Made by a program: the position numbers and the translations under genes
Notes under the pieces: generated by a model
Databases searched by the model: none
Seen by the model: only the letters and a program-made list of their open reading frames with translations
Told to the model about the DNA's origin: nothing
NCBI GenBank assembly: GCA_910575275.1
Contig: CAJTEE010000001.1
Location: 186,001-250,000 of the forward strand
Direction of reading: 5' to 3'
DNA: 64,000 nt
From: Lachnospiraceae bacterium
Lineage (GTDB): Bacteria > Bacillota > Clostridia > Lachnospirales > Lachnospiraceae
Shown: one piece after another, positions 16,713 to 24,622 of the stretch
How positions within the stretch are numbered: the stretch's first letter is position 1
How the letters are laid out: each line of letters opens with the position of its first letter

Positions 16713-17339
16713 TCATTCCTCAAGGCGTTTCTTAAAGTATCCTTCTGCGCAGTAGATCGCTCCGACAGGATTGTGTGCAAGCGCCCGATCCTTCGCCACC
16801 AGTGTCGTCACCATCGCATCCGAATACTTGTAAAACAGCGAATCATGGCCCACGCAAAGCCCCAGGGCGATGTTAAATTCCGTATGCTCCGAATTTAACA
16901 GCTTTGCCTGTAGGATGGGATTACACATGGCCTCATACTGTCCGGGATTCAGCTTCTTCTCATCGGGCACGCCGATCTCTCCCTTATCGATCCCTCCGGC
17001 CTTGCAGACCACGGATACGACCTCAAGCCCCTCTGCCCGCAAAAGACCCGCGACCACCTTCGCCTCCCGGTAAAGTCCCACGCAGAAGCCCAGGCCGACC
17101 TTCTTATAGCCCATTCTCTTACAGAACTCCATCGTTTCCTTAAGCCTCGGCCAGTGGCAGTAGCCGTCCTTTTCAAGAACCGTGGAGGTTATGTAGAAGT
17201 CATGAAGCTCCGGCTTTCGGTACTCCTCCAGCGCTTCCCTTGCCGCCTGCTCCTGCCGGACCGGACAGTTTTTGGGCATATTCGCATGGTTTGCGTCCTT
17301 ACATGCATGAATCGTACAATTTGCACAGGTATACATCAT
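16713..17339 (-). CDS. DUF1847 cysteine-rich protein
   Basis: A 208-residue protein of the DUF1847 family, whose function is not known. The start is an ATG at 17339 preceded by AAAGGAG. The N-terminus MMYTCANCTIHACKD and the downstream NCPVRQEQ carry four closely spaced cysteines that suggest a metal or iron-sulfur centre. Further conserved stretches are VGLGFCVGLYREAK and NIALGLCVGHDSLF, each with a cysteine. Relatives occur in strict anaerobes beside metabolic and hydrolase genes. Here a DUF6282 hydrolase relic lies just upstream on the same strand, which may be the lost partner. Confidence 0.85.
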   Translation of the reverse strand: MMYTCANCTIHACKDANHANMPKNCPVRQEQAAREALEEYRKPELHDFYITSTVLEKDGYCHWPRLKETMEFCKRMGYKKVGLGFCVGLYREAKVVAGLLRAEGLEVVSVVCKAGGIDKGEIGVPDEKKLNPGQYEAMCNPILQAKLLNSEHTEFNIALGLCVGHDSLFYKYSDAMVTTLVAKDRALAHNPVGAIYCAEGYFKKRLEE

Positions 17340-17425
17340 CCGTTCTCCTTTCATAATTTTAATATGCTCCCAGAATGTCTCTGTCTGTCCCCTATTATAA
17401 ATGGCGGGAGTGTTTAGAAACAATA

Positions 17426-17697
17426 TCAAAAAATGCAGGAATCAAACGTTCCATATTCTTTCGATATGCTTTGCAGAGGCGGCTCCCCATATTCTCTTTC
17501 ATTCCGGTCGTCGCACGTAGGCATCCATACCATTTTCGCTCCCAATTTCAACGCATTTTCCACTGCAGACACATTCAGGCCGCCGTTCGTCCAGTTTAAG
17601 ACAAGGCTCCCATATACTTTGGCTGCGCAACTGCTGTACCGATTGATCAGTGCCTGCCCGTAATAATTCCCGAATACGCATTGCCGTTCTCCTTTCT
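17426..17697 (-). pseudogene. DUF6282 (amidohydrolase-like) relic
   Basis: One minus-strand frame reads AKVYGSLVLNWTNGGLN, then VSAVENALKLGAKMVWMPT. This closely resembles the core of DUF6282 proteins, which belong to the metal-dependent hydrolase fold. The N-terminal part with its metal site, and everything after WMPT, are missing or unrelated, and a stop codon lies just upstream at about 17697. The homologous piece is only about 65 residues. It is a decayed gene upstream of the intact DUF1847 gene. Confidence 0.6.
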
Positions 17698-17782
17698 GTC
17701 ATAAATTCAGTCACTCTGTATACTTTTTTAGATAACTTTCGATAAAAGTCGATATTAACTCAATCTTTACATTTTCTCCATT

Positions 17783-17821
17783 AAAAAAGCCACCTCCCCT
17801 TCAAAGGCAGATGGCTTTTGA
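17783..17821 (-). terminator. intrinsic terminator of the hemerythrin fusion gene
   Basis: Downstream of the gene ending at 17830 the minus strand carries AAAAGCCATCT, a loop, then AGGTGGCTTTTTT, a stem with one mismatch followed by a T-run. Confidence 0.8.
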
Positions 17822-17829
17822 TTCATAAT

Positions 17830-19191
17830 TTATTCTACTTTTTGTTTCTCAAAAAATGCGTCGATCTTTTTCTTAATGTCCGCAGGCTTTAAATATTTCA
17901 GCAAATACCCGGCCGGATTCAGTGACATGACGCTCCTTACACTCTCCGGATCGCCTCTCCCGGTCAGGAAAATGACCGGGGTATCCTCAAATTCCTTGGC
18001 TGAACGGAGCATGGCCAACGTCTGCCTCCCGTCGCAGACCGGCATTTCATAGTCTAACAGAACCAGATCCGGCTTATTTAAAGTAATCGTCCGGATCGCC
18101 GCTATCCCTGAATCGGCCATGGCGACCTCGTATTCCTTCCCCAGCAAGTCCTTTATACCCTGCCGGATCGTGGCGGAATCGTCTACCACAAGAATCTTTG
18201 GCTTCAAAGGCTCCTTCTCCTGTTCGTTCCGCTCCGTGAGATATTTTTCTATCTCGGCCAACGCGTTTTCTGCTTCGATGGGTACTCCCACTCCCCTTTC
18301 CAGCAGATGGGGAGCAATCACGCAATAAGAAAAATATCCCTCACCCGTGTTAAACAACAGGCTGACCTGCAGAGTCTCCCTCTCAAATATCTCCTGAAAT
18401 TCCTCATAGGATAAGAGGTTTTCCTCCTTCAGTTCGTACCCATTCATCTCCGGGAAATATCCCATAACACGCCCCACAAACTGACGCGCCGTATATCTGG
18501 CAGCGTGAACCAGCATAGAATCCAGCTTATTCGTCTGAATCCCCATGACCTTTCCGACCGTGTTGACCAGAAGCTTCTCCTCAAATACTAAGATGATCTC
18601 CTGTCTTCTTTCGTCCTCCCTTGTCCCATAGGCCAGGCGGTAATAGACTCCGTTTCCAAACTTCTCGCCGCTGTAGACATCGCTGATCACCTGTGATTCC
18701 AGATGGAACATATCAAACATAAGCTGCTTGAGTACCTTTTTCATTGCCGTAAGTTCTTCTCCCGGCAAAAGTTTCTCCCATTTTCTCACTCCTCTCCCTG
18801 TAATGGAGAGATCCTCCGACAAAGTATGTCCAATCAGCCAGCCGGCGCAAACGCCCAGGAAATGCTCAACCGAATCCGGAGAATAATTTGTCTGTTCCAG
18901 CTCCTGTTCAAGAGCCGGAATTGTATTTTCCCGAAAGTTTCTGTGTATACGTCTATGCTGTTCAAGTCCCTCGTATCCGATGGATTCCATATACTTTTCT
19001 TCGTCGGCAAAATGTTTCATGGCATGCCCTTTAAAAAATTTGATTCCCTCCTGGCATACCCACTGGCTGTCTGTTTCGGTCTCTTTAAACAGGAAAAGTT
19101 TTTTAATAATTTTAAAAAGCCGCTGGTGTTCTTTATCAATGATGTCCACCCCGAGATTGAACTCCTCCTGCCATTCAAATTGGTTGTCCAT
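17830..19191 (-). CDS. hemerythrin - CheX-like - response regulator receiver fusion
   Basis: A 453-residue protein. I chose the ATG at 19191 after GGAGGAGTC. Residues 1-135 are a bacteriohemerythrin domain with the di-iron histidine pattern: DKEHQRLF, FKGHAMKHFADEEKYM, GLEQHRRIHRNF and GWLIGHTLSED. Residues about 165-310 resemble CheX-like phosphatase domains, with QEIILVFEEKLLVNTVGKV and LDSMLVHAARYTARQFV. Residues about 330-453 are a receiver domain with ILVVDDSATIRQ, the phospho-acceptor in LVLLDYEMPVCDG and the conserved FLTGRGDP. It probably couples oxygen or redox sensing through the di-iron site to phospho-signalling. No kinase is encoded nearby. A near-consensus promoter lies upstream. 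Confidence 0.88.
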   Translation of the reverse strand: MDNQFEWQEEFNLGVDIIDKEHQRLFKIIKKLFLFKETETDSQWVCQEGIKFFKGHAMKHFADEEKYMESIGYEGLEQHRRIHRNFRENTIPALEQELEQTNYSPDSVEHFLGVCAGWLIGHTLSEDLSITGRGVRKWEKLLPGEELTAMKKVLKQLMFDMFHLESQVISDVYSGEKFGNGVYYRLAYGTREDERRQEIILVFEEKLLVNTVGKVMGIQTNKLDSMLVHAARYTARQFVGRVMGYFPEMNGYELKEENLLSYEEFQEIFERETLQVSLLFNTGEGYFSYCVIAPHLLERGVGVPIEAENALAEIEKYLTERNEQEKEPLKPKILVVDDSATIRQGIKDLLGKEYEVAMADSGIAAIRTITLNKPDLVLLDYEMPVCDGRQTLAMLRSAKEFEDTPVIFLTGRGDPESVRSVMSLNPAGYLLKYLKPADIKKKIDAFFEKQKVE

Positions 19192-19278
19192 GACTCCTCC
19201 TTTGCTTTTGGAAGGTCCTTTCCCTTCCAAAGCCCCTTTTAATAAACATCTTTTTATTATAAAATTTACCTTTTTTTT

Positions 19279-19308
19279 ATTATACAATACAGTATGCCGG
19301 TAGTGCAA
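19279..19308 (-). promoter_or_regulatory. sigma-A-like promoter of the hemerythrin fusion gene
   Basis: On the minus strand TTGCAC is followed after 18 bases by TATAAT. The predicted start of transcription is about 80 bases upstream of the ATG at 19191. Confidence 0.7.
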
Positions 19309-19350
19309 GCTTAGTTATGGAAAATCTCTGAAGATTTGCAAAATGTAAGA

Positions 19351-19398
19351 GCCGCTCCTGCTGCTTTAGAAAGCAATCCTTAACAGAAGCGGCCGTTT
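19351..19398. terminator. probable terminator after the C45-like relic
   Basis: A ten-base stem with one mismatch (GCCGCTCCTG and CAGAAGCGGC on the plus strand) lies 9 bases beyond the end of the relic at 19407. T-rich runs on either side are short, so the strength is uncertain. Confidence 0.45.
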
Positions 19399-19406
19399 TA
19401 ATCGGT

Positions 19407-20266
19407 TCAATCGCCATACCAGAGATATTTTTTCGCCTCATCTAACGGCTCTCCCTTTCCTCCGGCCCTGTGATGCAGCCGGACATACTGCCAAACCTGC
19501 ATAAGTATCTCTTTTTCCATTTGCTGGGCAGTATGATCCGGCGTATCTTCCAGCGAAAACCGGATCATATTGCCTGTGGCTTTCAGTATCAGCGTACTCA
19601 TCGCATCGCTTTGCCCCTGGCAGATATAAAATGCCTTTCCCTCCGGTACTGCCAGCGTCTGCATATATGTTTTATTGAATGGCCCATGCTTTTCCGGCGT
19701 CCAAAAGCTGTATGTCATATCCCATTCCTCCCGATGCCAGCTTTCCCCGTCATATCGGTCATGCAGGGCCAGCATTTCCCGGATATCTTTAAGGGAAATA
19801 CCGCCGCAGCGCTCCTTCATGTACTGTATCTCGGAGCGCCATCGGCTGTACGAATTATGGCTGTGCTTCATCATACTGGCCAGCGTCGCTGAAAGCAGAT
19901 GCAAAAGTACTGCCACATATGGAAGCCCGGCTCCCTCTACAATGCCATGCCAAAGCTCAATGCTTTCCGGTGAAATCTTCTCCACTCTTTTTTCTTCTGC
20001 CTCAACGATTTCCAAAAAGGTGCCAGGAGACGGCCGATTCTTCGCAAGATCGGCCAGGTTCTTAAGGAGGATCGCCCGCAGCTCACTGTATTGCTGTCTT
20101 CCATATTGAACTCTCTCAGACAGGACATCCGCTTTGCCACACTGCAATCATCGTCGTCTGCTTTAAAGGTTTCCTTTGCCGTGTCAAAAATCATGTAAAA
20201 AAACGTCGAGGTCGGGCTCATGACATTTGTACAGGAATCAGCAACGCGGAATGCCGCCCCGACCAC
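19407..20266 (-). pseudogene. C45-type acyltransferase/hydrolase-like gene, frameshifted and lacking its core
   Basis: The segment from 20147 to 19407 is open for 246 codons but starts with no credible start codon or ribosome site. The matching N-terminal sequence, VGAAFRVADSCTNVMSP to FKADDDD, lies in another frame that breaks at about 20145. Stretches such as SPESIELWHGIVEGAGLPY and ISLKDIREMLALHDRY resemble the flanks of C45 autoproteolytic acyltransferases (isopenicillin-N-acyltransferase type). The central part with the catalytic cysteine is missing between ASMMKHS and NSYSRWRSEI. A G8 tract near 20311 precedes the frame. I read it as a frameshifted relic with an internal deletion. The family assignment is tentative. 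Confidence 0.5.
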
Positions 20267-20417
20267 CGTCAGTACCTGAGTCAGCTTTGTCCAGGACCGG
20301 TGCGGCTGTTCCCCCCCCCTTGTTTTTTATCTGTTTCTATGGTATCATACCCTATATCAAATATAAAACTGTAATTATTGATGTGTCTTCCAATAAAAAA
20401 ACTGTAGGAGCCCGTTC

Positions 20418-21380
20418 ATGAAATTACTTGCACTGCACTATTTTTGCACGGTCGTTCAGGAAGGCAGCATTTCCAAAGCCGCTGAAAAGCTTTTTATCAC
20501 ACAACAGTCCTTAAGCGGCTATCTCGCGCGCCTTGAGGCCGAATATAACTGCAGCTTTTTTGAACGGCAGCCGCGTCTGCGCCTGACTCTGAACGGTGAA
20601 CGCTTTTTTGTATTTGCCCAAAACGTCCTGCGTGAAAACGACGCATTAAAAAATTCCCTGGATCATAAACATGCTGAAAGAATCCGGCTGCCGGTCAGCA
20701 TATCCGCCAATTATGAACAGCAGTTAATGCCTGCTATCAGCGCAGAATTTAAAAAACGGCATCCGAAAGTCCTGCTCTCCATCCGGAATATCACACGGAA
20801 TCTTCAGCAAAGCATGCTTCAGAAAATGGAAATCTACTGTGCAATCGAAGCTGTCGGGCAGAAATACGCAAAGATCCGCTCCGAAAAGCTGATGGACAAT
20901 GACGTTTATGTCATAATCCCGAATCTGTTTCTTTCTGCGCATCCTAGCCTTTTACAGCTTCATGAGCTTCCGCTTAATCAGTTGGCTGATCTTCCCTGGA
21001 TTCTTCCTTCATGGAACAGCATCCTGCGTGCACAAATCAACAATTATTGCCTCCAGAAAGGCATCTCTCTCAATATTGTAATGGAGTCCTCCAATCCCAA
21101 TGCATCCTTCGAATATTGTGCGCAAAACATTGGCTGCTGCCTGCTTCCCCGGCTGACCCTTTATAATTTTGTCGTCCACACCAGTGGCCCGCTACAATGC
21201 CGCTATTTCCCGCTCGACACCTCCAATGAAGTCATCAAAAATAACCCGATCAATCTGATGTATCGTACGGACATAAAGCTTCCGGCCTACGCCGTGGACT
21301 TCATCGCCACGGCAAAACAGGTGTGCCATGCGGCCGAGCGGCAGATCACCGATTTGTTGCATTCGCGGCAGGCATGTTAG
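20418..21380 (+). CDS. LysR family transcriptional regulator
   Basis: A 320-residue regulator with the usual N-terminal helix-turn-helix (KAAEKLFITQQSLSGYLARL, residues about 20-40) and a C-terminal effector-binding domain. The ATG at 20418 follows TAGGAGCC. It resembles the LysR group with SISKAAEKLFITQQSLS seen also at 13978. The gene it would regulate is not obvious: the divergent neighbour is the C45-like relic, so its natural target may have decayed. Confidence 0.9.
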   Translation: MKLLALHYFCTVVQEGSISKAAEKLFITQQSLSGYLARLEAEYNCSFFERQPRLRLTLNGERFFVFAQNVLRENDALKNSLDHKHAERIRLPVSISANYEQQLMPAISAEFKKRHPKVLLSIRNITRNLQQSMLQKMEIYCAIEAVGQKYAKIRSEKLMDNDVYVIIPNLFLSAHPSLLQLHELPLNQLADLPWILPSWNSILRAQINNYCLQKGISLNIVMESSNPNASFEYCAQNIGCCLLPRLTLYNFVVHTSGPLQCRYFPLDTSNEVIKNNPINLMYRTDIKLPAYAVDFIATAKQVCHAAERQITDLLHSRQAC

Positions 21381-21478
21381 AGCGTAGTGCCTTGTAAAGC
21401 GGTCCAAAATATAGTAAAATCAAACAAATCACACATGGTTATACAAACCAAGCACTGTGAAAGGGCGGGAGAACTCTT

Positions 21479-22405
21479 ATGAATTTTGAACACTATAAAA
21501 ATTTTGTCGCCATTGTTGACGCCGGTACGATCTCGGCGGCCTCCAAGGAGCTTTTGATCGCCCAGCCGGCTTTAAGCAACCAGATCAAAAGTCTCGAGGA
21601 GGTATACGGCGCCCAGCTCGTGATCCGCAAGCCCCGGCATATCGAGCTCACGGACGCCGGAAAGATCCTCTATGATAAAATCAAGTCCATCTGTTACCTC
21701 GAGGATTCCGCCAAGAAGGAAATCGAGGCCTGCGTTGTCGGGAATCGCGGGACCCTATGGCTCGGCTGCTCGCCGGCCAATCCGGATCCCATTCTTTATC
21801 CGCTGCTCCTTGACTTCCATGCCACTTTTCCGGATGTTTCGTTTCAGCTTTTTGAATGCAACTCCGACTACATTGTCGAGCTTTTACAGTCCGGTATGAT
21901 TGACGTGGGGCTGATCCGTATGCAGCCGCACCTGCTCCCTCCCGCAATCCGCCCTGTTATGATGATCCAGGAACTGTACATGGCCTATTATCATCGCGAG
22001 CACCAGACGCTCTCTCCTTTGATGGGGCATATTCCGCTCCGATGTCTGAATGGGCTTCCCGTCAGCATTTCGCATGGACTGAAAAAGCCGTTTTCTGCCG
22101 CCTGTGAAAAAGAGGGCTTCACGCCCCGGTACATGAATATCTCTTCTTCCCGCTCAACCTCGATGCTGTGGGCAGCCGATAAAGAGACTGTCTCCATTGT
22201 CGTCGGCGCCTCCTCCTTTGACGACGGAGAATACTGCTGCCGTCAGATTGCCGCAGAGGACCTTCTCTCGCAGAGAATGTTCGCGGTCAATCGCAGCCGC
22301 CGGCTCTCCTCCGTCGCCAAAGGCTTTTTGCAGTTTGTCCGCACACATGTCCTGATGGAGCGCTGGATACATGGCCTTACTGACGCCGGGGCTTTGGAGG
22401 AATAA
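21479..22405 (+). CDS. LysR family transcriptional regulator
   Basis: A 308-residue LysR protein with an N-terminal helix-turn-helix (SAASKELLIAQPALSNQIKS) and an effector domain beginning LWLGCSPANPDPI. The ATG follows GGGCGGGAGAAC. It lies 98 bases after another LysR gene on the same strand and is followed by a strong terminator. The nearest metabolic genes are both relics (hydroxyacid dehydrogenase and aminotransferase), so its regulon in this strain is unclear. Confidence 0.9.
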   Translation: MNFEHYKNFVAIVDAGTISAASKELLIAQPALSNQIKSLEEVYGAQLVIRKPRHIELTDAGKILYDKIKSICYLEDSAKKEIEACVVGNRGTLWLGCSPANPDPILYPLLLDFHATFPDVSFQLFECNSDYIVELLQSGMIDVGLIRMQPHLLPPAIRPVMMIQELYMAYYHREHQTLSPLMGHIPLRCLNGLPVSISHGLKKPFSAACEKEGFTPRYMNISSSRSTSMLWAADKETVSIVVGASSFDDGEYCCRQIAAEDLLSQRMFAVNRSRRLSSVAKGFLQFVRTHVLMERWIHGLTDAGALEE

Positions 22406-22451
22406 AAATACCGGGGAATGCCTTGCCGCAGACTTTCCCCGGTATTTTTTA
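22405..22451 (+). terminator. intrinsic terminator after LysR gene
   Basis: Arms AAAATACCGGGGAA (22405-22418) and TTCCCCGGTATTTT (22435-22448) pair perfectly and end in a T-run. The left arm includes the end of the LysR stop codon. Confidence 0.88.
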
Positions 22452-22462
22452 TTGGAAGGCTC

Positions 22463-22493
22463 ACGCCTGACGCAGCCGCTTTTCGTCAGGCGT
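22463..22493. repeat. perfect hairpin between converging genes
   Basis: ACGCCTGACG and CGTCAGGCGT form a ten-base-pair stem with an 11-base loop. It lies downstream of the dehydrogenase relic on the minus strand and just after the plus-strand terminator, and may serve as that relic's terminator although it lacks a T-run. Confidence 0.55.
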
Positions 22494-22519
22494 CTTATAA
22501 GTAATAAAGCATGCACACT

Positions 22520-22893
22520 TTAATTCATGAGCCCCAATGCCTCTAACATATGATCAATGGCCTCATGTCCCACGCGTACCAGACATTCTGCCGTATTCCC
22601 GCCGATATGCGGAGTCGCAATAAAATTTTCCAGATGAACCAGCGGATTATCTTCCTTGGGCGGCTCGTTTACAAATACATCGAACGCCGCCCCTCCAACG
22701 CGCCCATCCTGTAACGCCTTATAAAGCTCCTCCTCATCCACAACGCCTCCGCGTGCCGTGCTGACCAGTACAAGCCCCGGCTTTGCCGCGTCAAACGCGC
22801 TCTTTCCGATCAGATTTTTTGTCCTATTTGTCAGCGGAACATGGACACCATGAAAATCGCGGTCTGATACATATTCAGTTCAATTACTTTCAT
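22520..22893 (-). pseudogene. 2-hydroxyacid dehydrogenase with large internal deletion
   Basis: The gene starts normally: an ATG at 22893 with AAGGAG upstream encodes MKVIELN. Within about ten codons the sequence jumps, out of frame, to the C-terminal third of a D-isomer-specific dehydrogenase. That part reads GVHVPLTNRTKNLIGKSAF, VSTARGGVVDEEELYKAL and the histidine motif ATPHIGGNTAE. About 190 residues, including the nucleotide-binding fold, are gone. The residual frame cannot make an active enzyme. Confidence 0.85.
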
Positions 22894-23138
22894 TCCTTTT
22901 TTCTCCTTCCTCATAGTACCCTTTCACGTACGTTTTTGGCACTCTCATTGTAAGTCAGAATAAGCGAAATGAAAAATATCGCTTTGTTTTCTTATCTATA
23001 TTATTTTGTTATATTTTTGTTTTTTATATCATTTATTACTATAATTAATAGAAATTCATAATATTAATAAAGATTAACATTATATCAAATAAATATTAAT
23101 TTTACAACTATATCTCTCCGTGCTACACTGGAACGCAA
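22894..23138. other. AT-rich stretch without a gene
   Basis: This 245-base stretch lies between two relics and is extremely rich in A and T, especially from about 22980 to 23110. It may be the remains of divergent promoters. I see no clear -35/-10 pair, repeat or coding frame in it. Confidence 0.5.
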
Positions 23139-23793
23139 GGCGAGTCGGATTTCGGAACACCGGAAAACATATGTAAGGCCGCCAAAGCCGCCATCGACGC
23201 GCAGAAAACCAAATACACGGCTGTCTTGGGAATCGCAGAGCTCCGGAAAGCCATCTGCGAAAAGCTCAAAAATGACAATTATGTAACCTATACGCCAAAC
23301 CAGATCTGTGTGGGAACCGGCGCCAAGCAGCCGCTCGTGGACGCGGTCCCTGCACTGTACGAGGAGGGCGACGAGGTCATCGTCCCCACAGCTGGGTCAG
23401 CTATTTAGAAATCGGGCGCCATGCCTGTCCTGGTCAGAAACCGCGAGGAGGACGGATAACCCGACCGGGGCCGTCTACACGAAGGAAGCGCTCACAGAGC
23501 TTGCTGTCCTTGCCTGCGAGCATGATTTTTATATTATTTCCGATGAGGTAAAGGAGCGCTGTGTCATCACCAATGGCTTTTCCAAGGCCTACTCCATGAC
23601 CGGATGGCGAATCGGCTACGCGGCGGGCAATACGACACTCATCAAAGGCATGTCCGCACTGCAGGGACATACCACCTCCAATACCTGCTCCGTCGCCCAG
23701 TATGCGGCGTTAGAAGCACTCCAGAGCCCCCAGGAAAGCCTGATTATTGGTATGGACCGCATGGAAGCCGCGCTCTCTAAATTAACACGCTGA
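23139..23793 (+). pseudogene. class I/II aminotransferase (aspartate aminotransferase-like), broken
   Basis: The relic reads DFGTPENICKAAKAAIDAQ, then KYTAVLGIAELRKAI and VGTGAKQPLVDAVPALY, which is the N-terminal third of a pyridoxal-phosphate aminotransferase. At about 23400 the frame breaks. After another deletion, NPTGAVYTKEALTELAVLA and FYIISDEVK follow, then a further gap to TNGFSKAYSMTGWRIGYAAG, which carries the pyridoxal lysine. The true N-terminus before DFGTPEN and the C-terminal third are absent. At least three deletions and one frameshift make it non-functional. Confidence 0.88.
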
Positions 23794-23959
23794 CTTTCTC
23801 TCTTTTTAGATCGCCCCCGGCCACGCCATGGTATCCGGGGGCCTTTTTATCCCCTCTGCCATCCGGCCCTCCGTACTGACTCATGATATATTTTGCAATC
23901 TTCGCGTTTGGCTCCTTGATGTTCACCGGGTACTGAAGCCGTTTCTCATATCTCCACAT
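23777..23959 (-). pseudogene. cotJC: cotJC, truncated after about 35 codons
   Basis: CotJC is a manganese-catalase-like spore coat protein of about 190 residues. The gene starts properly at an ATG (23959) with AAGGAGG upstream, four bases after cotJB. It encodes MWRYEKRLQYPVNIKEP and IAKYIMSQYGGPDG, then departs into unrelated codons and stops at 23777. The break coincides with the terminator hairpin of the converging aminotransferase relic, so a deletion seems to have fused the two gene tails. The catalytic domain is lost. Confidence 0.85.
23813..23848 (+). terminator. intrinsic terminator beside the cotJC break
   Basis: GCCCCCGG and CCGGGGGC pair around a 14-base loop and are followed by TTTTT on the plus strand. 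It probably once ended the aminotransferase gene. Confidence 0.8.
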
Positions 23960-23963
23960 TCGA

Positions 23964-24260
23964 TTAGCATCCTCCTTCCCAGGGCCAGAATTCCGTTTCC
24001 CACGTCCACGTGTTTCCCTGAACATTGTCCACGAGAAGCGGGCCGAACTGCCGCTCATAGGCCGCGACCGCGCTCCGCCTCATCGCCGCGACGTTCTTAT
24101 AGTAGGCAAGTGCCTCCATGCTGGTCGGATGCGTATCCAGGAATAAAAGCACATCATCCATCGCAAAGCTCGCCTCGTTGATCTGCTTCATCAAAGCCGC
24201 CTGCGCCGGCTGGACATTTTGTACCATGCCCTGCGCTGTCCCAAAATTCATTCCGTTCAT
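23964..24260 (-). CDS. cotJB: spore coat protein CotJB
   Basis: A 98-residue protein recognisable as CotJB by MKQINEASFAMDDVLLFLD, THPTSMEALAYY and a conserved aromatic C-terminus (TWTWETEFWPWEGGC). It belongs to the inner spore coat. The start ATG overlaps the cotJA stop in ATGA, showing translational coupling. Normally a cotJC gene follows and the three proteins act together, but here cotJC is truncated. Confidence 0.9.
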   Translation of the reverse strand: MNGMNFGTAQGMVQNVQPAQAALMKQINEASFAMDDVLLFLDTHPTSMEALAYYKNVAAMRRSAVAAYERQFGPLLVDNVQGNTWTWETEFWPWEGGC

Positions 24261-24520
24261 CCGACACACCCCCCTACCATAAACGGCAAATCAAGCGACG
24301 GGAAAATCGTCCCCCGCATAAAACCGCGCTCCATCGGATACGGCGTTTCCCACTGCTGCATCGGCACATAGCCCATCCCCACAGGGAACCGGTTTACGCT
24401 GGCTGGCCCCTGCGTTCCCGACAGAACCATGCTCTGGCCCATAACCGGAGCCTGCGCCTGCGGCAGACCGCACATTCCAGGCGTAAAAACGCCGGCGCTG
24501 CAAGTACTGTTACAATTCAT
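24257..24520 (-). CDS. cotJA: spore coat associated protein CotJA
   Basis: An 87-residue, methionine- and proline-rich protein. I chose the ATG at 24520 after GGGAG. The C-terminal YVPMQQWETPY, MERGFMRGTIFP and LDLPFMVGG are the CotJA signature. It heads the cotJ operon, which in Bacillus is made in the mother cell under sigma-E. I could not identify a convincing sigma-E promoter in the 102 bases upstream. Confidence 0.88.
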   Translation of the reverse strand: MNCNSTCSAGVFTPGMCGLPQAQAPVMGQSMVLSGTQGPASVNRFPVGMGYVPMQQWETPYPMERGFMRGTIFPSLDLPFMVGGCVG

Positions 24521-24622
24521 AGAAATCTCCCTTTCTTTATAACAGGTCGGATCCACACTTCCTGTTACTTTCGTTTTCTATGTTATACAGTATGCAGCGC
24601 CGACGCAGCCGGTGCCCCTTCT

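Noticed and set aside
17499-17714. A 71-codon minus-strand frame with a fair ribosome site
   Set aside because: Its sequence matches nothing, while another frame over the same bases reads as the DUF6282 core.
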